A stretch of 64,000 nucleotides of DNA, from the NCBI RefSeq assembly GCF_041228405.1, contig NZ_CP133888.1:1054001-1118000 (forward strand), read 5' to 3'. Position 1 is the first letter of the stretch. Every line of letters starts with the position of its first letter. Shown here piece after piece: positions 52,773-60,797 of the stretch. A model generated the notes under the pieces. The model was given only the letters and a program-made list of their open reading frames with translations, was not told the origin of the DNA and did not search any database. The translations under genes were made by a program, and so were the position numbers. The stretch comes from Salinilacustrithrix flava (GTDB lineage Bacteria; Actinomycetota; Acidimicrobiia; Acidimicrobiales; Salinilacustritrichaceae).

Positions 52773-53993
52773 ATGACACGCATCCGCTCGGCGCAGCGCT
52801 GCCTCGCCGCCCTGGCGCTGCTCGCGCCGCTGCAGGTCCTGGCCCTCACGGCGAGCGACGGTGAGCCGGCCACCGCCCCGCCCCGCGCCGCGCCGGTCTC
52901 GGCCGAGGTGGCGTCGGCGGGCGGGGCGCCGCTGGTCCCCGCCGCCGGACCGGGGTGGATGACGGCTGCCGCGCCGATCGCAGCACCGACGGCCGCACGG
53001 CTGGTCACCGAGCCCGAACCGATCCCGTCCGGGCCCGATCCCGCCCCGGAGCCGGCGCCGGCCCGGACCGCGACGTTCGCCGAGCGGTTCCCGGCCCAGC
53101 ACGCCGCCACCCAGGACCCCGCCGACCCGGCCACCACCCGGTGGGCGCTGCTCATCGGCATCAACGAGCACCGCGGCGTCGCCGACAACGTCGGGTCTCG
53201 CCAGGACGCCGAGGACCTGCGCGTCCAGCTCCTGGCCAGAGGCTGGCGGGACGACCACATCCTGGTGCTCACCGACCGGCAGGCCACGCGGGACGGCATC
53301 GTGGCCGGCATCGCCTGGCTGGCCGACAGGACCGACGAGCGGTCAGTGGCGGTCTTCCACTACTCCGGTCACTCCAAGAAGTGGTACGGCCGCGACGTCG
53401 ACGGCGGCGGCGAGGTCACCGACGAGGGGCTGTGGCCGAGCGACAACCGCTTCATCGTCGACTCCGAGCTGGTCCGGCTGCTCGACCCGGTGCGACCCCA
53501 CGCCCTGTGGCTGAGCTTCGCGACGTGCAACGCCGCCGGGCTCGCCGACCCGGGGATGGCCCGGCCCGGCCGCATCCTCACGTTCTCCTCGGGGGAGCCG
53601 CAGAAGTCCTACGAGCACCCGTCCTGGGGGAACTCCGTGTGGGGGTGGCTGGTGATCGACCAGGCGCTCGGCCGCGGCCTCGGCGACCTCGACCGCGACG
53701 GCCGGGTCACGGTCGAGGAGGCCTTCGCCTGGGCCCGCCCGCGCGCCGCGGAGACCACCCGCCGGCAGCGCTACGGCGCCCAGGAGGGCGTCATCGTGGA
53801 CCTCGTCGACGGGGAGCTCGACCTCGTCGTTCCCGGCACCCCACCCCCGCCCCGCCCCGACGGCGAACGCCGTCGCGCGGCAGAGCCGGCGTCCGAGCCC
53901 GAGCCGGCGGCGGCCCCGGACCCCCAGCCTCGCCGGGCAGAGCCGACCGAGGAGGATCACGGCAACCGGATCTGCCTGCTCTGCGGGAGCTGA
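52773..53993 (+). CDS. exported caspase-fold (C14-like) peptidase
   Basis: A 406-residue protein. A signal-like N-terminus (MTRIRSAQR, then about 18 hydrophobic residues) and a Pro/Ala-rich spacer to ~110 precede a caspase/CHAT-like domain from TRWALLIGINEH. The catalytic His200 is in FHYSGHS and the candidate Cys252 in LSFATCNAAG; the latter departs from the usual DxCxSG. A calcium-loop-like DLDRDGRVTVEE lies at ~305-316. The tail is Pro/Glu-rich and ends CLLCGS. The enzyme may be calcium-triggered (inference). ATG 52773 is preferred over TTG 52767. Confidence 0.82.
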   Translation: MTRIRSAQRCLAALALLAPLQVLALTASDGEPATAPPRAAPVSAEVASAGGAPLVPAAGPGWMTAAAPIAAPTAARLVTEPEPIPSGPDPAPEPAPARTATFAERFPAQHAATQDPADPATTRWALLIGINEHRGVADNVGSRQDAEDLRVQLLARGWRDDHILVLTDRQATRDGIVAGIAWLADRTDERSVAVFHYSGHSKKWYGRDVDGGGEVTDEGLWPSDNRFIVDSELVRLLDPVRPHALWLSFATCNAAGLADPGMARPGRILTFSSGEPQKSYEHPSWGNSVWGWLVIDQALGRGLGDLDRDGRVTVEEAFAWARPRAAETTRRQRYGAQEGVIVDLVDGELDLVVPGTPPPPRPDGERRRAAEPASEPEPAAAPDPQPRRAEPTEEDHGNRICLLCGS

Positions 53994-54011
53994 CCGGGCC
54001 AGACTGCACCG

Positions 54012-55178
54012 GTGCCCATCGATCTCCCGCGCGTCCGCGCCGACACCCCGGGCGTCGAGCACGTCGCGCACCTGAACAACGCGGGCGCCTCCCTGCCGCC
54101 CCGGGTCGTGACCGAGACCGTGGTCGAGCACCTCCACCGCGAGTCGAGCATCGGGGGCTACGAGGCGGCGGCCGAAGCGGCCGAGCGGACCGAGGCGGTC
54201 TACGCGTCCATCGCCCGCCTGCTCGGCGCCTCCGTCCACGAGATCGCGGTGGTGGACAACGCCACCCGAGCGTGGGACATGGTCGTGTACGGCTTCCCGT
54301 TCCAACCCGGCGACCGGGTGCTCACCGCCCGGGCCGAGTACGCCAGCAACGCCATCGCGCTGCTGCAGCTGGCCCGGCGCCACGAGATCGAGATCGTCCT
54401 GATCGACGACGACGAGCACGGCCAGATCGACCTCGACCACCTCGAGGCCGAGCTCGAGCGCGGCGCCGCCCTCGTTTCGCTCACCCACGTGCCGACCAAC
54501 GGCGGGCTGGTGAACCCGGCCGCCGAGGTGGGCGCGCGCTGCCGCGCCCACGGCGCGTTCTTCATGCTCGACGCCTGCCAGGCCGCCGGGCAGCTCCCCC
54601 TCGACGTCGCTGAGCTCGGCTGCGACGCCCTGTCGGCCACCGGTCGCAAGTACCTCCGGGGGCCGCGGGGCACCGGCCTGCTGTACGTGCGCGACGCGTG
54701 GATCGGGCGGATCGAACCCCCGATGCTCGACCTGCACTCCGCCGAGTGGACCGGCCCCGACACCTACGAGGTGCGCGGCGACGCCCGCCGCTTCGAGACC
54801 TGGGAGTGCAGCCACGCTGCCCGGCTCGGCCTGGGCGCCGCCGTCGACCACGCCCTCGAGGTCGGCGTGGCCGATGGCTGGGCGCGGCTGCGGGACCTCG
54901 GCGAGGAGCTCCGACGCCGGCTCGGCGCGCTCGATCGCGTCACGGTGCACGACAAGGGCCTGGTGCGCGGCGGCATCGTCACCTTCACCGTCGACGGGGT
55001 GCCGGCCGCCGACGTCGGCGCAGCCCTGTCCCGGGCCGGCGTGAACACCTCGACCACGACCCCGTCCCACTCGCGCCAGGACGGCCGGGATCTGCCGGCG
55101 ACGGTCCGGGCGTCGGTGCACTACTACAACGTCGAGGACGACCTCGACCGCCTGCTGGACGTCGTCGCCGCCCTCTGA
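54012..55178 (+). CDS. class V PLP-dependent aminotransferase
   Basis: A 388-residue fold-type I enzyme of the cysteine desulfurase / isopenicillin-N epimerase family. HLNNAGASLPP starts it. Asp in FFMLDACQAAGQ contacts the pyridine nitrogen and Lys213 in SATGRKYLRGPRGTG binds PLP. The late VNTSTTTPSHSRQD loop differs from NifS-type desulfurases. Substrate unknown; lyases such as EgtE are related. The GTG at 54012 is 18 nt after the caspase stop, so it may share that transcript. Confidence 0.88.
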   Translation: MPIDLPRVRADTPGVEHVAHLNNAGASLPPRVVTETVVEHLHRESSIGGYEAAAEAAERTEAVYASIARLLGASVHEIAVVDNATRAWDMVVYGFPFQPGDRVLTARAEYASNAIALLQLARRHEIEIVLIDDDEHGQIDLDHLEAELERGAALVSLTHVPTNGGLVNPAAEVGARCRAHGAFFMLDACQAAGQLPLDVAELGCDALSATGRKYLRGPRGTGLLYVRDAWIGRIEPPMLDLHSAEWTGPDTYEVRGDARRFETWECSHAARLGLGAAVDHALEVGVADGWARLRDLGEELRRRLGALDRVTVHDKGLVRGGIVTFTVDGVPAADVGAALSRAGVNTSTTTPSHSRQDGRDLPATVRASVHYYNVEDDLDRLLDVVAAL

Positions 55179-55186
55179 GCGAGCCG

Positions 55187-55228
55187 GAGCTGAGCTGCAC
55201 CCGCGGAGGCCTGCCCAGCCTCAGCTCG
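55187..55228. terminator. inverted repeat between convergent genes
   Basis: GAGCTGAG (about 55188-55195) pairs with CTCAGCTC (about 55220-55227) across a GC-rich loop, spanning the gap between the aminotransferase and CoA-ligase stops. Confidence 0.4.
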
Positions 55229-56750
55229 CCTCGGTCCAGTACGGGTCTCGCAGCAGCCGCTTGTAGAGCTTCCCGGTGGGATGACGTGGGAGCTCGTCCA
55301 TCAGGTCGATGCTTCGCGGGCACTTGATCGATGACAGGTGCTCGCGGCAGTACGCCAGAAGGCGGGCGGGCAGACCGTCCCGGTCTTCGCCGTCCGGAGC
55401 GGGCTGCACGACCGCCTTCACCTGCTCACCGAAGTCGGGGTCGGGGATCCCGAAGACCGCGGCGTCCACGACCTCGTCATGGAGCACCAGAAGATTCTCG
55501 ACCTCCTGGGGATAGACGTTCACCCCGCCGGTGATGATCATGAACGACTTGCGGTCGGAGAGGTAGAGGTAGCCGTCCTCGTCGAGGCGACCGACGTCAC
55601 CCAGCGTCGTCCACCCGCGGTCGTTCCGGCTGGCCGACGTCTTGTCCGGATCGTTGTGGTACTCGAAGGGGGCCCCACCTGCGAAGTACACGGTGCCGAT
55701 CTCGCCCGGGGGGAGATCGTTGCCGGCCTCGTCCACGATGTGGATCTCACCGAGGATGGCTCGTCCCACGGTGCCAGGGTGCGCCAGCCACTGCTCGCTG
55801 TCGCAGTGGACGAACCCGTTGCCCTCGGTTCCGGCGTAGTACTCGTGGATGATGGGGCCCCACCACTCGATCATCTGGCGCTTGACCTCCACCGGGCAGG
55901 GTGCGGCGGCGTGGATGGCCGTCCGGAGCGAGGAGACGTCGTAGCGCTCGCGGACCTCCGCAGGGAGCTTCAACATGCGGATGAACATCGTCGGAACGAC
56001 CTGCGTGTGGGTGACCTGATGCGCCTCCACCTGTCGGAGGAACTCCTCCGCGTCGAACCGCTCCATGATCACCGAGGTGCCCCCGGCCCGATGAATGGAC
56101 ATGTTCATCCGCAGCGGCGCGGCGTGGTAGAGCGGTGCGGGCGACAGGTACACGGTGTCTGCACCGACGCCGAAGAGGCCAGCGGTGGCGTTCCCCAGTG
56201 TCGCCAGCTCGTCGAGCGGACGTTCCTCGAACTCCGGCAGCACACCCTTGGGCCGTCCGGTGGTCCCGGACGAGTAGAGCATATCGACGCCGGCGATCCG
56301 GTTCGGGAGCGGCGACGGATCAGCGCTCTCCACGAGAGTCTCGTACTCGTCGAAACCGTCGACACGACCACCGATGACCAGCCGGGCGTCGACAGCGCTG
56401 ACACCGTCCAGCGCCTGATCGACCACGTCGGCCAGCGCCTTGGTGGTCACCACGACCTGCGCACCGCAGTCCTCGATGATGTAGCGGACCTCCTCCGCCA
56501 CGAGCCTGGTGCTGATCGCCGTGTAGATCGCCCCTGCGTAGTGGGCACCCCACACCACCTCGTAGAAGCGAGGGTGGTTCTCGATCATGAACGCCACGTG
56601 ATCTCCGGGGCGCACACCGAGGTCGCGCAGCACGCGGGAGAACCGGTTCGCACCAGCGTCGAGCGCTGCGTACGTGACGACGGCTTCGGAGCCGCCCATG
56701 ATGATCGCTGGCCGATCACCGCGGGCGTCGACGTGGTTGCCGGGGAACAT
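55221..56750 (-). CDS. fatty-acyl/carboxylate-CoA ligase (AMP-binding)
   Basis: A 509-residue ANL-superfamily ligase that activates a carboxylic acid via an acyl-adenylate to its CoA thioester. The P-loop-like YSSGTTGRPKGV, the YAGTEGNG motif, TLGDVGRLDEDGYLYLSDR and the C-terminal Lys in RHPTGKLYKRLLRD are all present. Cytosolic. AGGAGG lies 4 nt before the ATG. It is the last gene of the ABC-importer operon, 26 nt after the oppF-like gene. This suggests the imported compound, or a product of it, is CoA-activated. Confidence 0.92.
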   Translation of the reverse strand: MFPGNHVDARGDRPAIIMGGSEAVVTYAALDAGANRFSRVLRDLGVRPGDHVAFMIENHPRFYEVVWGAHYAGAIYTAISTRLVAEEVRYIIEDCGAQVVVTTKALADVVDQALDGVSAVDARLVIGGRVDGFDEYETLVESADPSPLPNRIAGVDMLYSSGTTGRPKGVLPEFEERPLDELATLGNATAGLFGVGADTVYLSPAPLYHAAPLRMNMSIHRAGGTSVIMERFDAEEFLRQVEAHQVTHTQVVPTMFIRMLKLPAEVRERYDVSSLRTAIHAAAPCPVEVKRQMIEWWGPIIHEYYAGTEGNGFVHCDSEQWLAHPGTVGRAILGEIHIVDEAGNDLPPGEIGTVYFAGGAPFEYHNDPDKTSASRNDRGWTTLGDVGRLDEDGYLYLSDRKSFMIITGGVNVYPQEVENLLVLHDEVVDAAVFGIPDPDFGEQVKAVVQPAPDGEDRDGLPARLLAYCREHLSSIKCPRSIDLMDELPRHPTGKLYKRLLRDPYWTEAS

Positions 56751-56776
56751 GAGGCCTCCTGTAGGCGTCTTGACGG

Positions 56777-57826
56777 TCAGGCGGTGGAGAGGACGCGGAC
56801 GCTCTCACCACCGAGCTCGGGCCCGCTGGTGTGGAGGTGGCAGGCCACCTCGCCGCCGCCCACCGCGGGGAAGGGCATCGGCACCTCCTCCGCGCAGATG
56901 TCCATCGCCCGCGGACACCGCGTGCGGAACACGCAGCCGGACGGCGGCTCGAGCGGGTTCGGGACGTCGCCCGGGAGCAGCATTCGGCGCCGCGCCCGCT
57001 GACGGCGGGGGTGCGGGACGGGGACGGCGGACAGGAGCGCCTCGGTGTACGGGTGCGCGGGTGCGTTGTACACCCGTTCGGTCGGACCGCTCTCCATCAT
57101 CCGCCCGAGGTACATCACGCCGACCCGGTCGGCGATGTGTCGCACCACCGCCAGGTCGTGGGCGATGAACAGATAGGCCACCGACTTCGTCTGGCGAATC
57201 TCCTCCAGCAACCGGATGATCTGGTTCTGCGTCGAGACGTCGAGCGCGCTGAGCGCCTCGTCGCAGATGACCAGCGACGGGCTCGTGGCGATGGCACGGG
57301 CGATGGCGATCCGCTGGCGCTGACCGCCGGAGAACTCGTAGGGGTATCGGTTGAGGTGCTCGGGGAGGAGGCCGACCGCCTGGATCAGGTCGTGGGCCGC
57401 GGCATCCCTGGCGTGCGAATCGAGGTCGGTGTGGACCCGCAGCGGCTCGGCGATGGAATCCCGGATGAGCATGGACGGGTTCAGCGACGAGTACGGGTCC
57501 TGGAAGACCATCTGGACATCCGAGCGGATACGACGGAGCTCGCGGCCGGATAGCTCGGTCAGCTCCCGCCCACCGAGACGGATGTTGCCGGCACGGACCG
57601 GCAGCGTGCGGGTGATGGCCCGTGCCGTGGTGGACTTGCCCGAACCGGACTCCCCGACCACGGCGAAGGTCTCACCGTGGTCGATGTGGAAGCTCACGCC
57701 GGACACGGCGATGAGGTCCTGCGCTCGCCGGCCGCGTCCGATGCGGTAGGCGACCTCGAGGTCATCGACCTCGAGGAGCGGGGTCTTCCCGGACGTGCCT
57801 GCCGGGACGGCAGCCTGGTCGTTCAC
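56777..57826 (-). CDS. oligopeptide-type ABC transporter ATPase (OppF/DppF-like)
   Basis: A 349-residue ATPase. Walker A is GESGSGKS, the signature FSGGQRQRIAIARA and Walker B SLVICDEALSALD. The C-terminal oligopeptide extension HPYTEALL and the Cys-rich CVFRTRCPRAMDIC segment (as in iron-sulfur-bearing OppF/DppF) are present. It powers import with the OppD-like partner. The GTG start overlaps the preceding stop (GTGA). Confidence 0.93.
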   Translation of the reverse strand: MNDQAAVPAGTSGKTPLLEVDDLEVAYRIGRGRRAQDLIAVSGVSFHIDHGETFAVVGESGSGKSTTARAITRTLPVRAGNIRLGGRELTELSGRELRRIRSDVQMVFQDPYSSLNPSMLIRDSIAEPLRVHTDLDSHARDAAAHDLIQAVGLLPEHLNRYPYEFSGGQRQRIAIARAIATSPSLVICDEALSALDVSTQNQIIRLLEEIRQTKSVAYLFIAHDLAVVRHIADRVGVMYLGRMMESGPTERVYNAPAHPYTEALLSAVPVPHPRRQRARRRMLLPGDVPNPLEPPSGCVFRTRCPRAMDICAEEVPMPFPAVGGGEVACHLHTSGPELGGESVRVLSTA

Positions 57827-58839
57827 GACGCCCCCTCGAGGTCGAGCTCGTCGAACCGATGACAGCGGACGGCGCGTCGCGGCCCCAGCTCCGTCAGCGC
57901 AACCGGTTGCCGACAGCGGTCCTGCGCATAGGAGCAGCGATCCGCGAACCGGCAGCCGGCGGGAAACTCCCAGGGTGGCGGCACGGTGCCCGGGATCGGC
58001 ACGAGCTCGCGGACGTGGTCCTCGACGTCTGGCATGGCTCGCAGCAGACCCTCGGTATAGGGGTGGCGAGGGGTACAGAACACCTCCTCCGCCGTTCCCT
58101 CCTCGACGACCTGCCCGGCGTACATCACCACGACGCGATCGCAGATGTCGGCAACCACACCGAGGTCGTGGGTGACGAACAGGACCGACATGTCGTTCTC
58201 CTCGGCCATCTCCCGGATCAGGTCGAGGATCTGCGCCTGGATGGTGACGTCGAGGGCGGTCGTCGGCTCGTCCGCGATCAGCAGGCGTGGTCGGCACGAC
58301 AGCGCGAGGGCGATCATCGCCCGCTGTCGCATGCCACCGGAGAACTGGTGGGGGTACTCAGACACGCGCTGGCGGGGGTTCGGGATCCCCACGTGGCCGA
58401 GCATCTCGATCGCATGCGCCCTGGCCTGCTTCTTCGTCCACCCGAGATGACGGCGGACCACGGCGACGATCTGGTCGCCGATCGTGAACGCGGGGTTCAG
58501 GCTCGTCATCGGCTCCTGGAAGATCATCGCGATCTCCCGGCCCCGGACGTCCTCGAGCTCTGCCGTGGACAGTCCACCGAGCTCCCGTCCCCGGAGCCGG
58601 ATGTCTCCCACCACCCGGCTCGACCGGCGCGGGAGGAGACCGAGCACCGACAGGCTGGTCACGCTCTTGCCGGAGCCCGACTCGCCCACCAGGCCCACCG
58701 TCTCCCGTGGCCCCACGGCGAAGGACACCTCATCGAGGACCCGCAACCAGCCGTGCTCGGAGGCGAACTCGACCCCGAGGCCGTCGATGGCGAGCACCGG
58801 GCTCGCCTCGTCGAGCTGACGTGCCGTCGAATCACTCAT
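57823..58839 (-). CDS. oligopeptide-type ABC transporter ATPase (OppD/DppD-like)
   Basis: A 338-residue ATPase with Walker A GESGSGKS, signature FSGGMRQRAMIA and Walker B LLIADEPTTALD. HPYTEGLL and a C-terminal four-Cys region (CRFADRCSYAQDRC) follow. It pairs with the OppF-like subunit. The ATG at 58839 overlaps the oppC-like stop by 8 nt, so it is translated from the same message. Confidence 0.93.
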   Translation of the reverse strand: MSDSTARQLDEASPVLAIDGLGVEFASEHGWLRVLDEVSFAVGPRETVGLVGESGSGKSVTSLSVLGLLPRRSSRVVGDIRLRGRELGGLSTAELEDVRGREIAMIFQEPMTSLNPAFTIGDQIVAVVRRHLGWTKKQARAHAIEMLGHVGIPNPRQRVSEYPHQFSGGMRQRAMIALALSCRPRLLIADEPTTALDVTIQAQILDLIREMAEENDMSVLFVTHDLGVVADICDRVVVMYAGQVVEEGTAEEVFCTPRHPYTEGLLRAMPDVEDHVRELVPIPGTVPPPWEFPAGCRFADRCSYAQDRCRQPVALTELGPRRAVRCHRFDELDLEGAS

Positions 58840-59737
58840 CGTCGTTGCCCTCCCGGATCTCGCGCCCCAGCGCATCGCTCAGGGCGTCGCCCAGCACGTT
58901 GAACGCCAACACCGTGAAGACGATCATCAACCCGGGCCAGACGATGAGCCAGGTCTGCTGGTTGAGCTCCCGGAACGCCCGTCCCATCATCGAACCCCAG
59001 GAGGAATCCGGCGGCTGCACACCGAGGCCGAGGAAGCTCAGACCGGCCTCGGCGAGGAGCGAGAAACCCGCCGCCAGCGACATCTGGACGATCATGGGAG
59101 AGAGCACGTTCGGCAGCACGTGCCGGAGCACGATCACCGGCATCGGTGTGCCGATCGTCTTGGCCGCCTCGATGTAGGTCTGCTCCCGGACGCTGAGCAC
59201 GCTGGCACGGACCAGGCGCAAGAACCGCGGGGCGAAGACCAACCCCACCGCGAGCATCGCGTTCGTGAGGCTGGGCCCGAGGACTGCGATCACGGCGATG
59301 GCAAGGATCAGGGGCGGGAACGACATCACCGCGTCGGTGATGCGCTGCAACACCGTGTCCACCCAGCCGCCCACGTAGCCCGAGATCAACCCCAACGGCA
59401 CGCCGAGCACGAACCCCACGGACACTGCGATCACCGCGGCGAGCAGCGACACCCGGGCGGCGTGGATGAGCCGACTGAGGACGTCACGCCCGAGCTCGTC
59501 GGTGCCGAGAACGTGGCCGTCGGTCAACGGTGAGAGGAGGGTGTCCCGCAACGTCTGGGCGTCCGGGTCGTGGGGAGCCAGCACGTCGGCGAAGAGCGCC
59601 ACGAGCACCATGAGCAGCAGGAAGCCCGCGGCGACCAAGGCGGTCCGCTGCCGCAGGAAGCGTCGGGCGAAGCGGCGCAGGCCTCGACCCCGGACCCGGG
59701 CGACGGTTACCGCGCTGTCGGGTGTGCTCGCGGTCAT
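58832..59737 (-). CDS. ABC transporter permease (OppC/DppC-like)
   Basis: A 301-residue inner-membrane permease. The N-terminal OppC_N helix (RTALVAAGFLLLMVLVALFA) is followed by HVLGTDELGRDVLSRLIHAARVSL. The transmembrane core contains the EAA-type coupling loop EAAKTIGTPMPVIVLRHVLP. Six helices expected. ATGA overlap with the oppB-like stop. Confidence 0.93.
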   Translation of the reverse strand: MTASTPDSAVTVARVRGRGLRRFARRFLRQRTALVAAGFLLLMVLVALFADVLAPHDPDAQTLRDTLLSPLTDGHVLGTDELGRDVLSRLIHAARVSLLAAVIAVSVGFVLGVPLGLISGYVGGWVDTVLQRITDAVMSFPPLILAIAVIAVLGPSLTNAMLAVGLVFAPRFLRLVRASVLSVREQTYIEAAKTIGTPMPVIVLRHVLPNVLSPMIVQMSLAAGFSLLAEAGLSFLGLGVQPPDSSWGSMMGRAFRELNQQTWLIVWPGLMIVFTVLAFNVLGDALSDALGREIREGNDDE

Positions 59738-60678
59738 CGGACCCTCACCTTTGGGTCGAGGTAGGAGTACATCAGGTCCACCACGAGGTTGACAGCGATC
59801 ACCACGAACACGGACACGAGAACGATGCCCTGCACCACCGGGATGTCCTGCTCCAGCACCTTCCGCACGGCGAGCGAACCGAGGCCCTGGATGCCGAAGA
59901 TCTGCTCGATGATGACGGTGCCTCCGAGCAGGGACGTGACCTGGAACCCGATGACGGTGACCAGAGGGATCATCGCGTTCTTGAGCGCGTACTTCCCCAC
60001 CACGATCCGCCCCCGAAGACCCATCGCCCGGGCCGTGCGCACGTAGTCCTCCTGCAGGACGCTGCGCAGCGCACCGCGCAGCTGGCGGGCGATCTCGGCG
60101 GCGGCCGCCGAGCCGAGCGCGACTGCCGGGAGGGTGATGCTCCGTGCCCAGTCGACCACGCTCTCCTCCATGGGGACGTACCCGGTGGCGGGGAAGATGC
60201 TGCTCTTCAGCGCGAGCCATGCGATGAGCAGCGAGCCGATGAGATAGCTGGGCGCCGCGACACCGAGCGTGGCGCCGATCGTCGCGACGCGGTCGATCCA
60301 CCGCCCGGGGTTGGTTGCGGCCAGGATCCCAGCCGGCACGCCGATCAGCACGGCCACGAAGAGCGCCGCCGCCGTCAGCGAGAGGGTGACCGGGATCCGG
60401 TTCGCCAACGTGTCTCGGACCGGTTCGCTGCTGAACAACGAGGTCCCGAGATCGAGCGACGGCACTCCGGAGATCCAGTCCGCGTACTGCGACAGAAGCG
60501 GCTCGTTCAGGCCGAGGCGCTCCCGGACGGCTTCGACCCGCTCCGGCGTGGAGTTGTCACCGAGCACGGTGATGGCAGGATCGCCCGGGATCAGGTGGGT
60601 CAGCATGAAGGTCCCGAGCGTCACGAAGAACAGCAGCGGGATCATCGTCAGCAGGCGACGGACCAGCACTCGGCTCAA
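59734..60678 (-). CDS. ABC transporter permease (OppB/DppB-like)
   Basis: A 314-residue permease with the OppB N-terminus (RRLLTMIPLLFFVTLGTFMLTHLIPGDP) and EAA loop RTARAMGLRGRIVVGKYALKNA. Six helices expected. The likely start is TTG 60678, with GAGGAG about 10 nt upstream; a GTG three codons later is the alternative. It follows the binding-protein gene by 119 nt that hold a strong hairpin. Confidence 0.9.
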   Translation of the reverse strand: MSRVLVRRLLTMIPLLFFVTLGTFMLTHLIPGDPAITVLGDNSTPERVEAVRERLGLNEPLLSQYADWISGVPSLDLGTSLFSSEPVRDTLANRIPVTLSLTAAALFVAVLIGVPAGILAATNPGRWIDRVATIGATLGVAAPSYLIGSLLIAWLALKSSIFPATGYVPMEESVVDWARSITLPAVALGSAAAAEIARQLRGALRSVLQEDYVRTARAMGLRGRIVVGKYALKNAMIPLVTVIGFQVTSLLGGTVIIEQIFGIQGLGSLAVRKVLEQDIPVVQGIVLVSVFVVIAVNLVVDLMYSYLDPKVRVR

Positions 60679-60740
60679 GAGTCATCTCCTCCTCGTCGCC
60701 TGCGACCGGTGGCCGCCGGCGATACGGATGGCGGGGCAGA

Positions 60741-60780
60741 CCCGCCGGCGCGCGACCAGGGGGATCACGCGCCGGGCGGG
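60741..60780 (-). terminator. intercistronic hairpin between binding-protein and permease genes
   Basis: CCCGCCGGCGCG (60741-60752) and CGCGCCGGGCGGG (60768-60780) form a 12-bp GC stem with one bulge. Partial termination or mRNA stabilisation here would give more binding protein than permease. Confidence 0.55.
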
Positions 60781-60797
60781 CTGCCCAGGACGGTCGG

